Shown here: positions 1 to 7,871 of the stretch, piece by piece
Position numbering within the stretch: the stretch's first letter is position 1
Layout of the letters: the number at the start of each line of letters is the position of its first letter
DNA from: Candidatus Cloacimonetes bacterium 4572_55
Lineage (GTDB): Bacteria; 4572-55
NCBI GenBank assembly: GCA_002084765.1
Contig: NBMB01000004.1
Coordinates: 54,742-118,741 of the forward strand
Direction: 5' to 3'
DNA: 64,000 nt
The notes under the pieces: generated by a model
What the model saw: the letters and a program-made list of their open reading frames with translations, nothing else
Told to the model about the DNA's origin: nothing
Databases searched by the model: none
Position numbers and translations under genes: made by a program

Positions 1-40
1 GAACCCCCTTATTGAGTATTAAATTTTTAATAATGGAATA

Positions 41-84
41 AAAACAAAAAAGCCGCGAGTCCAAATTTGTCGGATTCGCGGCTT
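41..84 (-). terminator. Rho-independent terminator (first of a tandem pair)
   Basis: Arms at 51-62 and 72-83 form a 12-bp GC-rich stem with one G-T type mismatch. Read on the minus strand the stem is followed by a T-rich run (the A-rich stretch 41-50 of the plus strand). It would stop leftward transcription. Confidence 0.8.
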
Positions 85-110
85 GCTCTATAGATTGTTG
101 ATCTAAAGAA

Positions 111-148
111 AACAAAAAAGCCGCGAATCTGAAACGATCCCGCGGCTC
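111..148 (-). terminator. Rho-independent terminator (second of a tandem pair)
   Basis: Arms 119-125 and 141-147 form a perfect 7-bp GC stem, followed on the minus strand by a T-run. It has almost the same stem sequence as the neighbouring terminator at 41-84, so the pair probably arose by duplication and closes the same leftward transcript. Confidence 0.75.
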
Positions 149-181
149 TTTGGAAAATGTGCTACAAATACAAATATATTT

Positions 182-289
182 TTAGCTGTCACCTCCTCCC
201 ACAGGACACGCCTCACCGTGCCAAATCTTTTGATAATCCGAAAGGACACATTCATCAACCCAGATAAACAAATTGATTGAGAGTCGCAT
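182..289 (-). CDS. possible 35-residue peptide ORF
   Basis: A short minus-strand frame starts with ATG at 289-287 and stops at 184-182. A GGAG lies 7 bases before the start. The peptide has two cysteines and a glycine-rich end and matches nothing I recognise. It sits between the RRM gene and the tandem terminators, so it may be the last frame of that transcript or simply leader or untranslated RNA. Nothing else was recognised in 290-545. Confidence 0.25.
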   Translation of the reverse strand: MRLSINLFIWVDECVLSDYQKIWHGEACPVGGGDS

Positions 290-545
290 CAAAATACTCC
301 AGTGGTAGAAAGTCAGTTTCTTCTAAATTTCCAACTTAACAGATACGCCGCCTGAGAAAATGATGAACTTTCTCAGATCGGCTTCGAACGGCTTGTTAGG
401 AAAAATTTTTATGATCATCGTTACTCCGATAACACGGAACAAATTTCCTAACTTGTTTTATGTTATTGCCTTACATAGGCTACACATAACAGAATTCAAG
501 GTGGTAGTTTTGTCTTTTAACGGAGTGTGCAGTGAATACGGATGA

Positions 546-842
546 TTAATAACGACGACCGCCGCCGTATCCTCCTCCTCTACCGCCGCCACGATTTTCT
601 GTGCGGGGGCGAGCCTCATTCACGTTAAGGGCTCTTCCTTTCAGCTCTCTGCCATTCAGACCGTCGATTACAGCCTGTCCCTCAGATTTAGAGCTCATCT
701 CTACGAATCCAAATCCTTTTGATTGACCACTATACTTGTCTTTGATAATGGTAATGGACTCAATCTGTCCAAATTCTTCTATAGCCGACCGCAGATCTTC
801 TTCGGTGACTTCATAAGACAAATTTCCCATATAGATATTCAT
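546..842 (-). CDS. glycine-rich RRM RNA-binding protein
   Basis: A 98-residue protein with a single RNA recognition motif. RNP2 (IYMGNL) is at the N-terminus and RNP1 (KGFGFVEM) near residue 45, followed by a Gly/Arg/Tyr-rich tail of about 20 residues. This is the layout of the small cold-induced RRM proteins of cyanobacteria and FCB bacteria, which bind single-stranded RNA. The ATG at 842 is preferred over the upstream in-frame start at 881 because AGGAG lies just before it and the fold begins at once. It appears to be a single-gene unit read leftward. The function is inferred from the family. Confidence 0.9.
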   Translation of the reverse strand: MNIYMGNLSYEVTEEDLRSAIEEFGQIESITIIKDKYSGQSKGFGFVEMSSKSEGQAVIDGLNGRELKGRALNVNEARPRTENRGGGRGGGYGGGRRY

Positions 843-956
843 TACTAATCTCCTTCTAAACAATAAAGTGTAAATCTCCAAATAGCCTACTGTAAAAATT
901 CAACGCCTGCCAAAATAAAAACGACAGTCGCTGAGGTGTTTTGTTTTGGATGGCAT

Positions 957-1502
957 CTATCTAAAGTATCTTTTTAAAAGACCTTCAAATGCTTTTCCGT
1001 GACGCGCTTCATCTTTGCACATTTCATGGACAGTGTCATGAATGGCGTCATACCCAAGTTCTTTTGCTCTTGTTGCAAGAATTTTTTTTCCTTTGCAGGC
1101 ACCGTTTTCTGCGGCAACTCTTGCTTTCAAATTCTCTTTGGTGTCTGCAACGACCACCTCTCCAAGCAGTTCCGCAAATTTTGCGGCATGCTCCGCCTCT
1201 TCAAAAGCGATCCTTTTGTATGCCTCGGCTACTTCCGGATACCCTTCTCTATCTGCATGGCGGCTCATAGCGAGATACATTCCCACTTCTGTACATTCAC
1301 CTGTAAAGTGTGCTCTCAAACCTTCAAGGACTTCCTTATCGACGTCTTTCGCGACTCCTATTCTGTGCTCGTCCGCCCAGGTTAATCCCTCATTACCTTG
1401 CTCAGTAAACTTATCCGCAGTCGCTCTACATTGCGGGCACTCCTCTGGGGGAGCGTCGCCTTCATGAACGTAACCACAAACTGAACATATATATTTTTTC
1501 AA
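957..1502 (-). CDS. reverse rubrerythrin / NADH peroxidase-type protein
   Basis: About 181 residues. An N-terminal rubredoxin domain with two C-x2-C pairs binds one iron. A rubrerythrin four-helix domain follows, with the diiron ligand motifs EEAEHA and DEARHG. Having the rubredoxin in front is the reverse rubrerythrin order typical of anaerobes, where the protein reduces hydrogen peroxide. A TTG start at 1502 is chosen because GGAGAG lies 6 bases upstream and the protein then begins at the rubredoxin, as in relatives. An upstream in-frame start at 1529 would add nine residues. It points to oxygen defence in an anaerobic or microaerophilic host. Confidence 0.88.
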   Translation of the reverse strand: MKKYICSVCGYVHEGDAPPEECPQCRATADKFTEQGNEGLTWADEHRIGVAKDVDKEVLEGLRAHFTGECTEVGMYLAMSRHADREGYPEVAEAYKRIAFEEAEHAAKFAELLGEVVVADTKENLKARVAAENGACKGKKILATRAKELGYDAIHDTVHEMCKDEARHGKAFEGLLKRYFR

Positions 1503-1529
1503 TTTCAACTCTCCGTTTCTCATTATCAC

Positions 1530-1752
1530 TCGTTACATTTCCAGCTAAAATAAATATCGAAAATTTATTTTCCAATTTTCACATGGAAATTTAAGATATG
1601 TTTTTTAACGTGATATGCAAGGAAAATTTTCACTAAAAGTTGTATGATATGTTTTTTTTTTTAAATATCACATCCAGATAGTGTTTGAATAGCCTCACGG
1701 GGCCGACTTATTGTCGCCCCACTGTTCCTCCCGATGAGAACCGGCGGGCAGT
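1530..1752. other. intergenic region with T-run repeats and a hairpin
   Basis: No gene is seen here. A GATATG followed by a T-run occurs twice, at 1595-1606 and 1646-1660, which could be operator or promoter material for the rubrerythrin gene. A hairpin at 1699-1720 (GGGG and CCCC arms, inner CGAC/GTCG, one bulged C) lies just beyond the end of the MdaB-like gene and may end its transcript, but no clear T-run follows. Confidence 0.35.
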
Positions 1753-2352
1753 TTAGGGCGTTTCCGAGTGAAACGCAGCATTCAAGTGGCTCTTAAATCG
1801 TTTGAGATCATTTTCCACATCTGCATTTTTGAGAACATCGTAGCAAGAAAATGTCGGCAATGGCTCCATCCCAAAAAATTGATAATTTTTATGCAGCCAC
1901 ATAAATACGCCGTCAACTCCTTTTCCCTCAAAGAACTGGTTAGAGGCTTCAAAGGCTTCAAGCGGCGCATTCCATGTCGTGGAAATCATATATTTTTTTC
2001 CCTGCATGAGTCCGCCCGACCCATATTTCTTGCTTAAATCCGAGCGAGTTCGACCATCATCTTTACAAAGTACTTGTCCAATACCCGTGGTATGCACCTC
2101 GTCAATGTATTTCTTAAAAAGATAAGGCACACTCATCCAATATACTGGCGTTTGCACAAACACCACATCCGTCCATTTGTATTTATCCAGTTCTTCCGCG
2201 ATATCGTAACCGTTTTGCACAATAGTCGTTTTGACCTCGTATCCCATGCCGTTAAGCACCTCTTTGGCGACGTCAATAAGAGTTTGGTTGAGTTTACCTT
2301 CAGCAAAGCCTTCATAAAGCTGATGCGCGCTGATCAAAAGTACCTTTTTCAC
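1753..2352 (-). CDS. MdaB/NAD(P)H:quinone oxidoreductase-like flavoprotein
   Basis: A 199-residue flavodoxin-like protein. The N-terminus (KKVLLISAH) starts the first beta strand and FMN loop. The segment VQTPVYWMSVP and the later STTWNAP match the modulator of drug activity B and YabF-type NAD(P)H dehydrogenase family, which moves two electrons from NAD(P)H to quinones. The start is GTG at 2352, with GGAG about 9 bases upstream. It lies between the rubrerythrin and a glycosyltransferase, all on the minus strand, and fits a redox-stress role. The substrate cannot be told from the sequence. Confidence 0.85.
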   Translation of the reverse strand: MKKVLLISAHQLYEGFAEGKLNQTLIDVAKEVLNGMGYEVKTTIVQNGYDIAEELDKYKWTDVVFVQTPVYWMSVPYLFKKYIDEVHTTGIGQVLCKDDGRTRSDLSKKYGSGGLMQGKKYMISTTWNAPLEAFEASNQFFEGKGVDGVFMWLHKNYQFFGMEPLPTFSCYDVLKNADVENDLKRFKSHLNAAFHSETP

Positions 2353-2408
2353 AACAAAACATCTCCAATTTAGCTAATAAATTTCGTAGCGATTAAGTTC
2401 ATAAAAAG

Positions 2409-3560
2409 TTAGACAGTGCATATCCGAGATAGCCATCCTTCAAGTCTTGCCCCAAGCATTGTGTAAGAAAAGCAGGTTTCCGCCCTTACTCGACCCGTTT
2501 TAGCCATGTCCATACGCTGCGTGTGTTTTTGCAAGAGCGTCCGAGTCGCGCGTCCCAACTCTGCGGGATTCCGATTCGTCAACACCCCAGTTTCCGGGGT
2601 CACAATTGAAGATACGCCGCCGCCTTGATACGCAACAGTCGGGGTTCCGCCCGAGAGACCTTCCACATAGATGATTCCAAAATGTTCTTTTTTTTCTGGA
2701 GCGGCAATCAGCAAGGTGGCCGCGTTAATGAGTTTTGCCTTGTCCTCAGCCGAGACAAAGCCAAGAAAATGTCCACGCTGCCCCAATTTTGATTCCAACT
2801 CCTCTCGTAGTTCACCGTCTCCAATAAAAATTGTGGGAGCAAAGTCAGCGTAGTGAACCGATGCGGCAACCACATTCTGCGGACCTTTTGCATGAGTCAG
2901 CGCGCCGGGACAGATCGCGTATGTATCCGGCAAGTCGTATTTTTGTAAAATTCCATCTATATTATTGGGATGAAACTCCTCCAAATCCACGCCGCAAGGT
3001 AAGACAATGAAACGACCTAAGGGAATATCAATAAGTTTCCGCACAAGATCGTCCCTCACATAGTCTGTTGTGACAATAATTCCGTTTGCGTTTTCAACAG
3101 CCGACTGGATCATTCTCCAAACTTGGTCATCATATAGCCCATGATGCCTCGGCTCAATTCCGGTGCCATGAAGAAATAACACGTACGGTGTGGCGTGACG
3201 CTTGGCAACATGATACGTAGCGATCGCGCTGATATTCGCGTGATGACCAATTATGATGTCTACATCCTGAATAATGGACTCCAGAGTGCTTTCATAAGCC
3301 GGTAAATACGCGGAAACTTCCTCGTATGTCATCGCGGATACAGCCTGCTGACTTTGACCAGCGGAAGGCAGATATTCATGAACTGGCATGATTCCATTGT
3401 AGATTTCTACGTCTATATTATGAGCTCCCGCAACGCCCGCCCCAATTTTTGGATGCATAAGATGAACCTGATGACCCTGATCGATGAGATAGCGCGCCTG
3501 TTGCCGAGCCACCTCGCCGCTTCCTCGTCCTTGATTGAGCAAAAGTATCGCAACGTGCAT
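2409..3560 (-). CDS. GT4-family glycosyltransferase
   Basis: A 383-residue GT-B fold glycosyltransferase. The N-terminal acceptor half starts with a Rossmann strand and a glycine-rich loop (NQGRGSGE). The C-terminal half carries PCGVDLEEF and the E-x7-E motif (EHFGIIYVE) that binds the nucleotide sugar in GT4 enzymes. ATG at 3560 is preferred over the GTG at 3566 because AAGGAG is 9 bases upstream of it. No other glycan genes adjoin it, so the sugar and acceptor are unknown. Confidence 0.88.
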   Translation of the reverse strand: MHVAILLLNQGRGSGEVARQQARYLIDQGHQVHLMHPKIGAGVAGAHNIDVEIYNGIMPVHEYLPSAGQSQQAVSAMTYEEVSAYLPAYESTLESIIQDVDIIIGHHANISAIATYHVAKRHATPYVLFLHGTGIEPRHHGLYDDQVWRMIQSAVENANGIIVTTDYVRDDLVRKLIDIPLGRFIVLPCGVDLEEFHPNNIDGILQKYDLPDTYAICPGALTHAKGPQNVVAASVHYADFAPTIFIGDGELREELESKLGQRGHFLGFVSAEDKAKLINAATLLIAAPEKKEHFGIIYVEGLSGGTPTVAYQGGGVSSIVTPETGVLTNRNPAELGRATRTLLQKHTQRMDMAKTGRVRAETCFSYTMLGARLEGWLSRICTV

Positions 3561-3753
3561 AATCACCCACTCCTTAGATATTGGTTAATTATTCAAAATT
3601 ATTTAGCCGCTAATGCACACGAACGCACTATAATATTAGTTATGGTCGGAATTTAATCTTTTATATCGGACGCCGACCGATCTGACGTGCTGTAAGCGTT
3701 GTTTTTGGGAATACATGCCAGGTCGTTCGAGTTAATAAAGCCGGAAAGAGACG

Positions 3754-4110
3754 TCAACTACCGTATTGGCGCTCTTTTTCCAGATATTCCACCAGGAGTC
3801 GATACACGTTTTGGCGAGTTCGCGTCCCTTCCGCAGCCTGCAATGCAGAGATAATGAATGGCGGAAAAAAATCAACAAACGCGTCTAAAGCCTCGCTGAG
3901 CGGAGTCAGCCCCTCATACGCATCCCTGTCCTTATTTTCCAAAATCCACATACTGATCGCCTGAAGAAGATTGGGGTCGTCTGTGGTCTCAAACGCCTTT
4001 TCCACACAAGAAAAAAGTGGCGCTCCCAAATCAACCATAACAGCGACCTTTGTCCAAAATAATATCTGTGTTTGTATCGGTTTATTTATCTTATCTGCTT
4101 TTTTTGCCAT
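3754..4110 (-). CDS. stand-alone GspF/PilC-like domain protein
   Basis: A soluble protein of 118 residues resembling one cytoplasmic GspF domain of type II secretion and type IV pilus inner-membrane proteins. It has the LGAPLFSCVEKAFE helix, the LSEALDAF motif, the FFPPFI segment, the AAEGTR loop, and ends LVEYLEKE. Full GspF/PilC has two such domains and three membrane helices; here there is one domain and no membrane helix. The ATG at 4110 (MAKKADK) is chosen over the one at 4131, with GGGAG just before it. It may be a free regulator or partner of the pilus whose pilMNOPQ genes lie at 38-43 kb, or of another secretion ATPase. Confidence 0.6.
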   Translation of the reverse strand: MAKKADKINKPIQTQILFWTKVAVMVDLGAPLFSCVEKAFETTDDPNLLQAISMWILENKDRDAYEGLTPLSEALDAFVDFFPPFIISALQAAEGTRTRQNVYRLLVEYLEKERQYGS

Positions 4111-4590
4111 AGCTCCCTCTCTATATATCATAGTTCTCTAAGAGTATGTATCCGTATAATACAGTCATTAAAGATATGCGCTGCCCAATGTTTTGCAAGC
4201 GGAAAATATCGATTTCCTATTGGTATCCAGTTTTTTTTGACTTTGGTTTGACTTTGGTTTGACTTTGGATTGAAGATAAAAAAGCGCGATCTTTCGATAA
4301 ATTCAGCATCCTGTGCATATTTTTCTATTGAATCTCTTCTTTCTCGTTGACACTTTTTACTAAAAAAGTTATACTCAGAGATCACAACTCTCTTCTCTCG
4401 CGGTCTTGTTCACTGAAAAGAAAAAGATAGCGAAATTCTACGGAACATTATATCTTTATGGAAGTTTTAAGCGCGCTGATCTTCATTAAAGAATTCGTTT
4501 TCATGCGCGGTTCTGCAATTATTGAAAACGGGCTGGATTTAATGAGCAATTATAATAAAATGGAAAAGATTACTTTTAATTTTTAAAAAA
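4111..4590. other. 480-base region without a convincing gene
   Basis: An open frame exists on the minus strand here but is low in complexity and lacks a start context. The region holds a three-copy 11-bp tandem repeat at 4236-4268. A TATAAT at 4551-4556 with a TTGAAA at 4522 has a 23-base spacer, too long for a standard promoter, though it lies just upstream of the BamD-like gene. Confidence 0.5.
4236..4268. repeat. 3 x 11-bp tandem repeat
   Basis: The unit TTTGACTTTGG is repeated exactly three times (4236-4246, 4247-4257, 4258-4268). Its function is unknown; slippage is the simplest origin. Confidence 0.9.
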
Positions 4591-4630
4591 TATGTTTAGA
4601 TATTCTGATTTATATCAAAAACTACGTGGG

Positions 4631-5392
4631 ATGCGACGCTTCATGAAACTCATGGTGTTTCTCCCGCTGATATTCTCTCTAAGCTGCGTGAGCGATTCTA
4701 GGCAGAAGTACTTATCGCCTGCGGATCTTTTATCCAAAGCGCAGATAAAATTGGAGAAAAATAAGACTGACGACGCTATTTTACTTTTGGAGCAATTGAT
4801 ATACAACTATCCAGGTTATGAAGAGAGAGAGTTGGCAGGCTACTTGATTGTCAAAGCCTATTACGAGAATAAAGATCACGTTATGACCCTTGCCGAAGGT
4901 CGAGATTATGTCCGGGATTATCCCTCAAACGAATTGGCTGACCATGTTCAATACATGCTTGCAGACGCTTTATATCGGCAATCCCCTGGATACGCGCTGG
5001 ATCAATCGACTACCAGAGACGCAGTCGTTGAGTTTCAGACCTTGATACAGCTATACCCGGAGAGCGAATGGATTCCAAAAGTCGAGGAGAAGCTGGCAAA
5101 GTGTATTGACAAATTGGCAAAAAAAGAATACCTAAACGGCACATTTTATAAGAGGATGGGTATGTATGCGCCGTCTGAGGTCTATTTTAAGACGGTCATT
5201 GCCGCGTATCCAGACAGCGAATGGGCGGATGATTCCTTATTCGCTTTGGGTGAAGCCTATATGAAACAAAAGGCTCTCGGCGATGCGTCGGACACTTTTA
5301 ATAAATTGACCCGCGCATATCCGGATAGCAAATGGACGAGTCAAGCAGAAGAGTATTTGGCTGATATTGAAAACTGGAATGCGAAAGATTAA
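4631..5392 (+). CDS. bamD: BamD/YfiO-like outer-membrane assembly lipoprotein
   Basis: A lipoprotein with a short signal (MRRFMKLMVF...) and lipobox ending LSC, so Cys19 would be the acylated residue. The mature part carries repeated TPR-like helices with the BamD-type signature Y-P-x-SE/NE at about 35-residue spacing (YPSNE, YPESEW, YPDSEW, YPDSKW). BamD is the periplasmic scaffold of the BAM complex, which folds beta-barrels into the outer membrane. An earlier ATG at 4592 is in frame, but the signal peptide fits the 4631 start better; neither has a good ribosome site. It starts a four-gene run with the anchored TPR protein, ssb and the DUF1573 gene. Confidence 0.82.
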   Translation: MRRFMKLMVFLPLIFSLSCVSDSRQKYLSPADLLSKAQIKLEKNKTDDAILLLEQLIYNYPGYEERELAGYLIVKAYYENKDHVMTLAEGRDYVRDYPSNELADHVQYMLADALYRQSPGYALDQSTTRDAVVEFQTLIQLYPESEWIPKVEEKLAKCIDKLAKKEYLNGTFYKRMGMYAPSEVYFKTVIAAYPDSEWADDSLFALGEAYMKQKALGDASDTFNKLTRAYPDSKWTSQAEEYLADIENWNAKD

Positions 5393-5413
5393 ATAACGTG
5401 TGAGGAGGTGAAC

Positions 5414-6100
5414 TTGAGGAAAAAGGTCAAAATTACAAAGCGGCAATTAAAAGAGGATGAATTGCTTCAAGCGGTGATGACGTCAACCGCGTTTTTAAAA
5501 GAATATTGGCAAAAAATCGCTATCGGTGTCTGTATTATTGTGGTTGCCGCTGGGATTTCTGCCTTTTATTTATCATTTCAAAAAAACAAACTCTCAGAAT
5601 CCGGAGTCCTCTATTCCCAAGCGCGACTCGCCTATCAAGACGGCAATCAAGAAGAGGCGATTACGTACTTTGAGCAGTTGGTCGATCAGTACGGCGGGAC
5701 TCAAAACGGGAAGGAAGGGCTGATGTTTTTGGGGAACATCTATTTTGAGAAGGACGAATTTGTTAGAGCGGTGGAAATGTACGAAAAGTGTAAGAAAAGC
5801 TTCTCAAAAGAGGACATTTTCTATATGTCCGCCCGGGAGGGCATTGCCGCCTGTTACGAAGGACAGAAGAAATACGACGAAGCCGCCAAAGAGTATGAGG
5901 CGATCGCCAATTCTTCAACCGATGAAAATGTCTCGATACGGAATTTGATGGCTGCCGCTGTCGCTTATCAAGAAGCGGGCGACGTCTCGCAGGCAAAAAA
6001 GCAGTATCAAAAAATTATTGATGAGTATCCGGAATCTCGGTTGCTGAAGACCGCAGAGAATAAGCTCAAGACACTTGAGCTTATTGCCAAAGGTAGTTAA
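5414..6100 (+). CDS. membrane-anchored TPR protein (YfgM-like layout)
   Basis: About 228 residues: a basic N-terminal 35 residues, one membrane helix (IAIGVCIIVVAAGISAFY), then five or so TPR units facing the periplasm. YfgM-like proteins of this layout work with BAM and periplasmic chaperones, which suits its place 20 bases after the bamD-like gene. Two starts are possible: GTG at 5408 and TTG at 5414. AGGAGG at 5403-5408 overlaps the GTG and lies 5 bases before the TTG, so TTG is favoured. Confidence 0.75.
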   Translation: MRKKVKITKRQLKEDELLQAVMTSTAFLKEYWQKIAIGVCIIVVAAGISAFYLSFQKNKLSESGVLYSQARLAYQDGNQEEAITYFEQLVDQYGGTQNGKEGLMFLGNIYFEKDEFVRAVEMYEKCKKSFSKEDIFYMSAREGIAACYEGQKKYDEAAKEYEAIANSSTDENVSIRNLMAAAVAYQEAGDVSQAKKQYQKIIDEYPESRLLKTAENKLKTLELIAKGS

Positions 6101-6138
6101 TTTTTCTATTTTTTTTGATTTAAAAAAAGGATTGAAAT

Positions 6139-6606
6139 ATGAGTCGAGGAGTAAATAAGGTTATATTGATTGGTTACTTAGGTCGAGACCCTGAATTGCG
6201 CTACACCTCTTCTGGAATAGCGGTTGCCACTCTTTCGTTGGCGACCAATAAATCATGGACGGATAAAGATGGAAATAAACAAACGCAGGCGGAATGGCAT
6301 AGCGTCGTTGTTTGGAGGAGGCTGGCGGAAGTTTGCGGACAATATTTGACAAAAGGCAGTCAGGTTTATATAGAGGGAAGGCTGCAGACTCGTTCCTGGG
6401 AAGACCAAAACGGAAACAAACGTTATATGACTGAGGTCGTGGCGCACGAGATGCAGATGCTCGGCGGAGCCTCTGGCGGCGGGATCGCAGGACCTCCCTT
6501 ACCTGATGAGCCGCCCCCCTATATGAGAGATGGTATTGAAAACGAGAGCGAAAACGAGACCAAGGTGGATAACAATGGCGGAACCGAAGATGATATTCCG
6601 TTCTAA
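6139..6606 (+). CDS. ssb: single-stranded DNA-binding protein
   Basis: A 155-residue SSB with an N-terminal OB fold of about 110 residues ([20 protein letters not shown] start, then the [13 protein letters not shown] region), a Gly/Pro and acidic linker, and the conserved acidic C-terminal tip DDIPF that docks partner proteins. It coats single-stranded DNA in replication and repair. AAGGA lies 8 bases before the ATG. It stands between envelope genes rather than with the usual rpsF/rpsR. Confidence 0.97.
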   Translation: MSRGVNKVILIGYLGRDPELRYTSSGIAVATLSLATNKSWTDKDGNKQTQAEWHSVVVWRRLAEVCGQYLTKGSQVYIEGRLQTRSWEDQNGNKRYMTEVVAHEMQMLGGASGGGIAGPPLPDEPPPYMRDGIENESENETKVDNNGGTEDDIPF

Positions 6607-6691
6607 TTATAAATGATTTTTGCCAAAAATTGGCAGGATTTATCACGTATATTTTCGTATTTAATTTAAGTTCAATGAGAGGAGGTGAACG

Positions 6692-7744
6692 ATGGTGAAG
6701 AAAATTTACCTGGCATTTGGAATTCTTTTGGCGTTATTCTCCAGCTCGGTTTATGCTGGTCCGGTCTTTGAGCCGATGAAGGGCGATACGCATGACTTCG
6801 GCACAATCTCACAAGGCGAGACAGTCGTGCACGCGTTTCCATTTCGGAACCCCGGCGATGATACGTTGCGGATTTTGAATGTCAAAGCCTCTTGAGGATG
6901 CACAGCCGTGCCCGGGTGGGCGCGTACCGTAGCTCCTGGAGAGGAAAGTCAAATTGAAGTCAAATTTAACACAAAAGGAAAGAGGAATCGGCAGACCAAG
7001 CGGATCACTGTTCGGACAGACGATCCAAACAATGAGCGATTCGTCTTTACTTTAACCGGTAATATTTTTGAGCCGATTTCAATCGCGCCGCCGTCTCTCA
7101 GCATTCGTTCAAAGCTGGGAGAAAGCGTGACCAAATCGATCAAGATAACGAATAATCTGGATCATCCGCTGACGTTGGGTCAGATCGAATACCCGGACGA
7201 AGACTCTCGAGAGAGGGTGGAGTTTCGTTTAGATAAAAATATAATCCAACCAAATGATTTCGCTGAGTTTACTGTGATATCGAACGGGAAAAAAGAAGGT
7301 CGATTGTATAAGACCTTTACTGTCCCGACTGATGAACCGAAGTATAAAACGTTATCGATTCGGGTAAATGTTTTTGTAGAGGGCGGAAAAATCGAATTCC
7401 CCACAGCACTTTCTTTCGGAAGATTTCTGATAGGAGAGGAGAAGACCCAAACCGTCCAAATTACGAATAATATGGATCATCCGGTGAGTTTTGGAGAGAT
7501 CACTTTTCCCGATGAAAAAATCAGAAGCGTAACGACGGGAAATTTGGATAAAAAATCGTTGGCAGTTGGCGAATCCGCGTCGTTATCCGTTACTCTGAAT
7601 CCCAAAGAAACGGGAGCTCTGAAGGGCGTGCTAACAATCCATACAGACGACGACAAGATGCCTCTGATTTCCATCCGTATGAATGCGCAAATCGATCCCG
7701 CTGTGGGTCCAAATGCGAATTCAAAAACGAATAGTGATCGATAG
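6692..7744 (+). CDS. exported DUF1573-family protein, probable selenoprotein (in-frame TGA as Sec68)
   Basis: Two frames, 6692-6892 and 6896-7744, are the same reading frame parted by one TGA at 6893-6895. Read through, they give a 350-residue protein with a signal peptide ending VYA, an N-terminal DUF1573 domain (HDFGTISQGE, HAFPFRNPGDD) and two more Ig-like ASH/MSP-type domains. DUF1573 proteins carry a conserved S-C-G-C-T motif; here it reads S-TGA-G-C-T, so the TGA replaces the first cysteine, the classic sign of selenocysteine. A SECIS-like hairpin follows at once. Other genes here (phosphomannomutase, pgeF, the small kinase) use TGA as a stop, which argues against general recoding. AGGAGGTGA precedes the ATG. 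If recoding fails the product is a useless 67-residue fragment. A C-to-A sequencing error or nonsense mutation remains possible. The cellular role of DUF1573 is unknown to me. Confidence 0.75.
6893..6936 (+). promoter_or_regulatory. candidate bacterial SECIS element in DUF1573 mRNA
   Basis: Directly after the TGA (6893-6895) the mRNA can fold into an upper stem 6907-6913 with 6918-6924 (seven pairs, one G-U) closed by a GGGU loop at 6914-6917. A lower stem pairs 6896-6898 and 6900-6901 with 6932-6936, with one bulged U. The loop starts 18 bases after the TGA and begins with G, in line with known bacterial SECIS rules (G in the first loop positions, 16-37 bases from TGA). Folded by eye only. 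Confidence 0.6.
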
Positions 7745-7780
7745 ATAATCGCAACAATTGACAATTATCAACTCATATCG

Positions 7781-7850
7781 AACCCTAAGGGTCTTATGAT
7801 TGTAACAACCTAAAATTTATTTTGTTACAGACAGACCTTTAGGGTTTTTT
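7781..7850 (+). terminator. terminator after the DUF1573 gene
   Basis: A long outer stem, 7781-7793 with 7834-7846 (one mismatch), encloses an inner GTAAC/GTTAC stem and is followed by a run of six T at 7845-7850. It ends the bamD-ssb-DUF1573 transcript and separates it from the bshC gene. Confidence 0.8.
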
Positions 7851-7871
7851 GCTAGTAACGGTTTGCTATTT

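Noticed and set aside
360..545. 61-codon plus-strand frame
   Set aside because: No ribosome site and no recognisable product; probably chance.
4128..4385. 85-codon minus-strand frame with internal repeats
   Set aside because: No ribosome site, odd composition and an 11-bp tandem repeat that would shift frames; not supported as a gene.
6692..7744. TGA in the DUF1573 gene as evidence of a TGA-reassigned genetic code
   Set aside because: Several genes here clearly end at TGA (phosphomannomutase, pgeF, the small kinase), so the stop is not reassigned generally.
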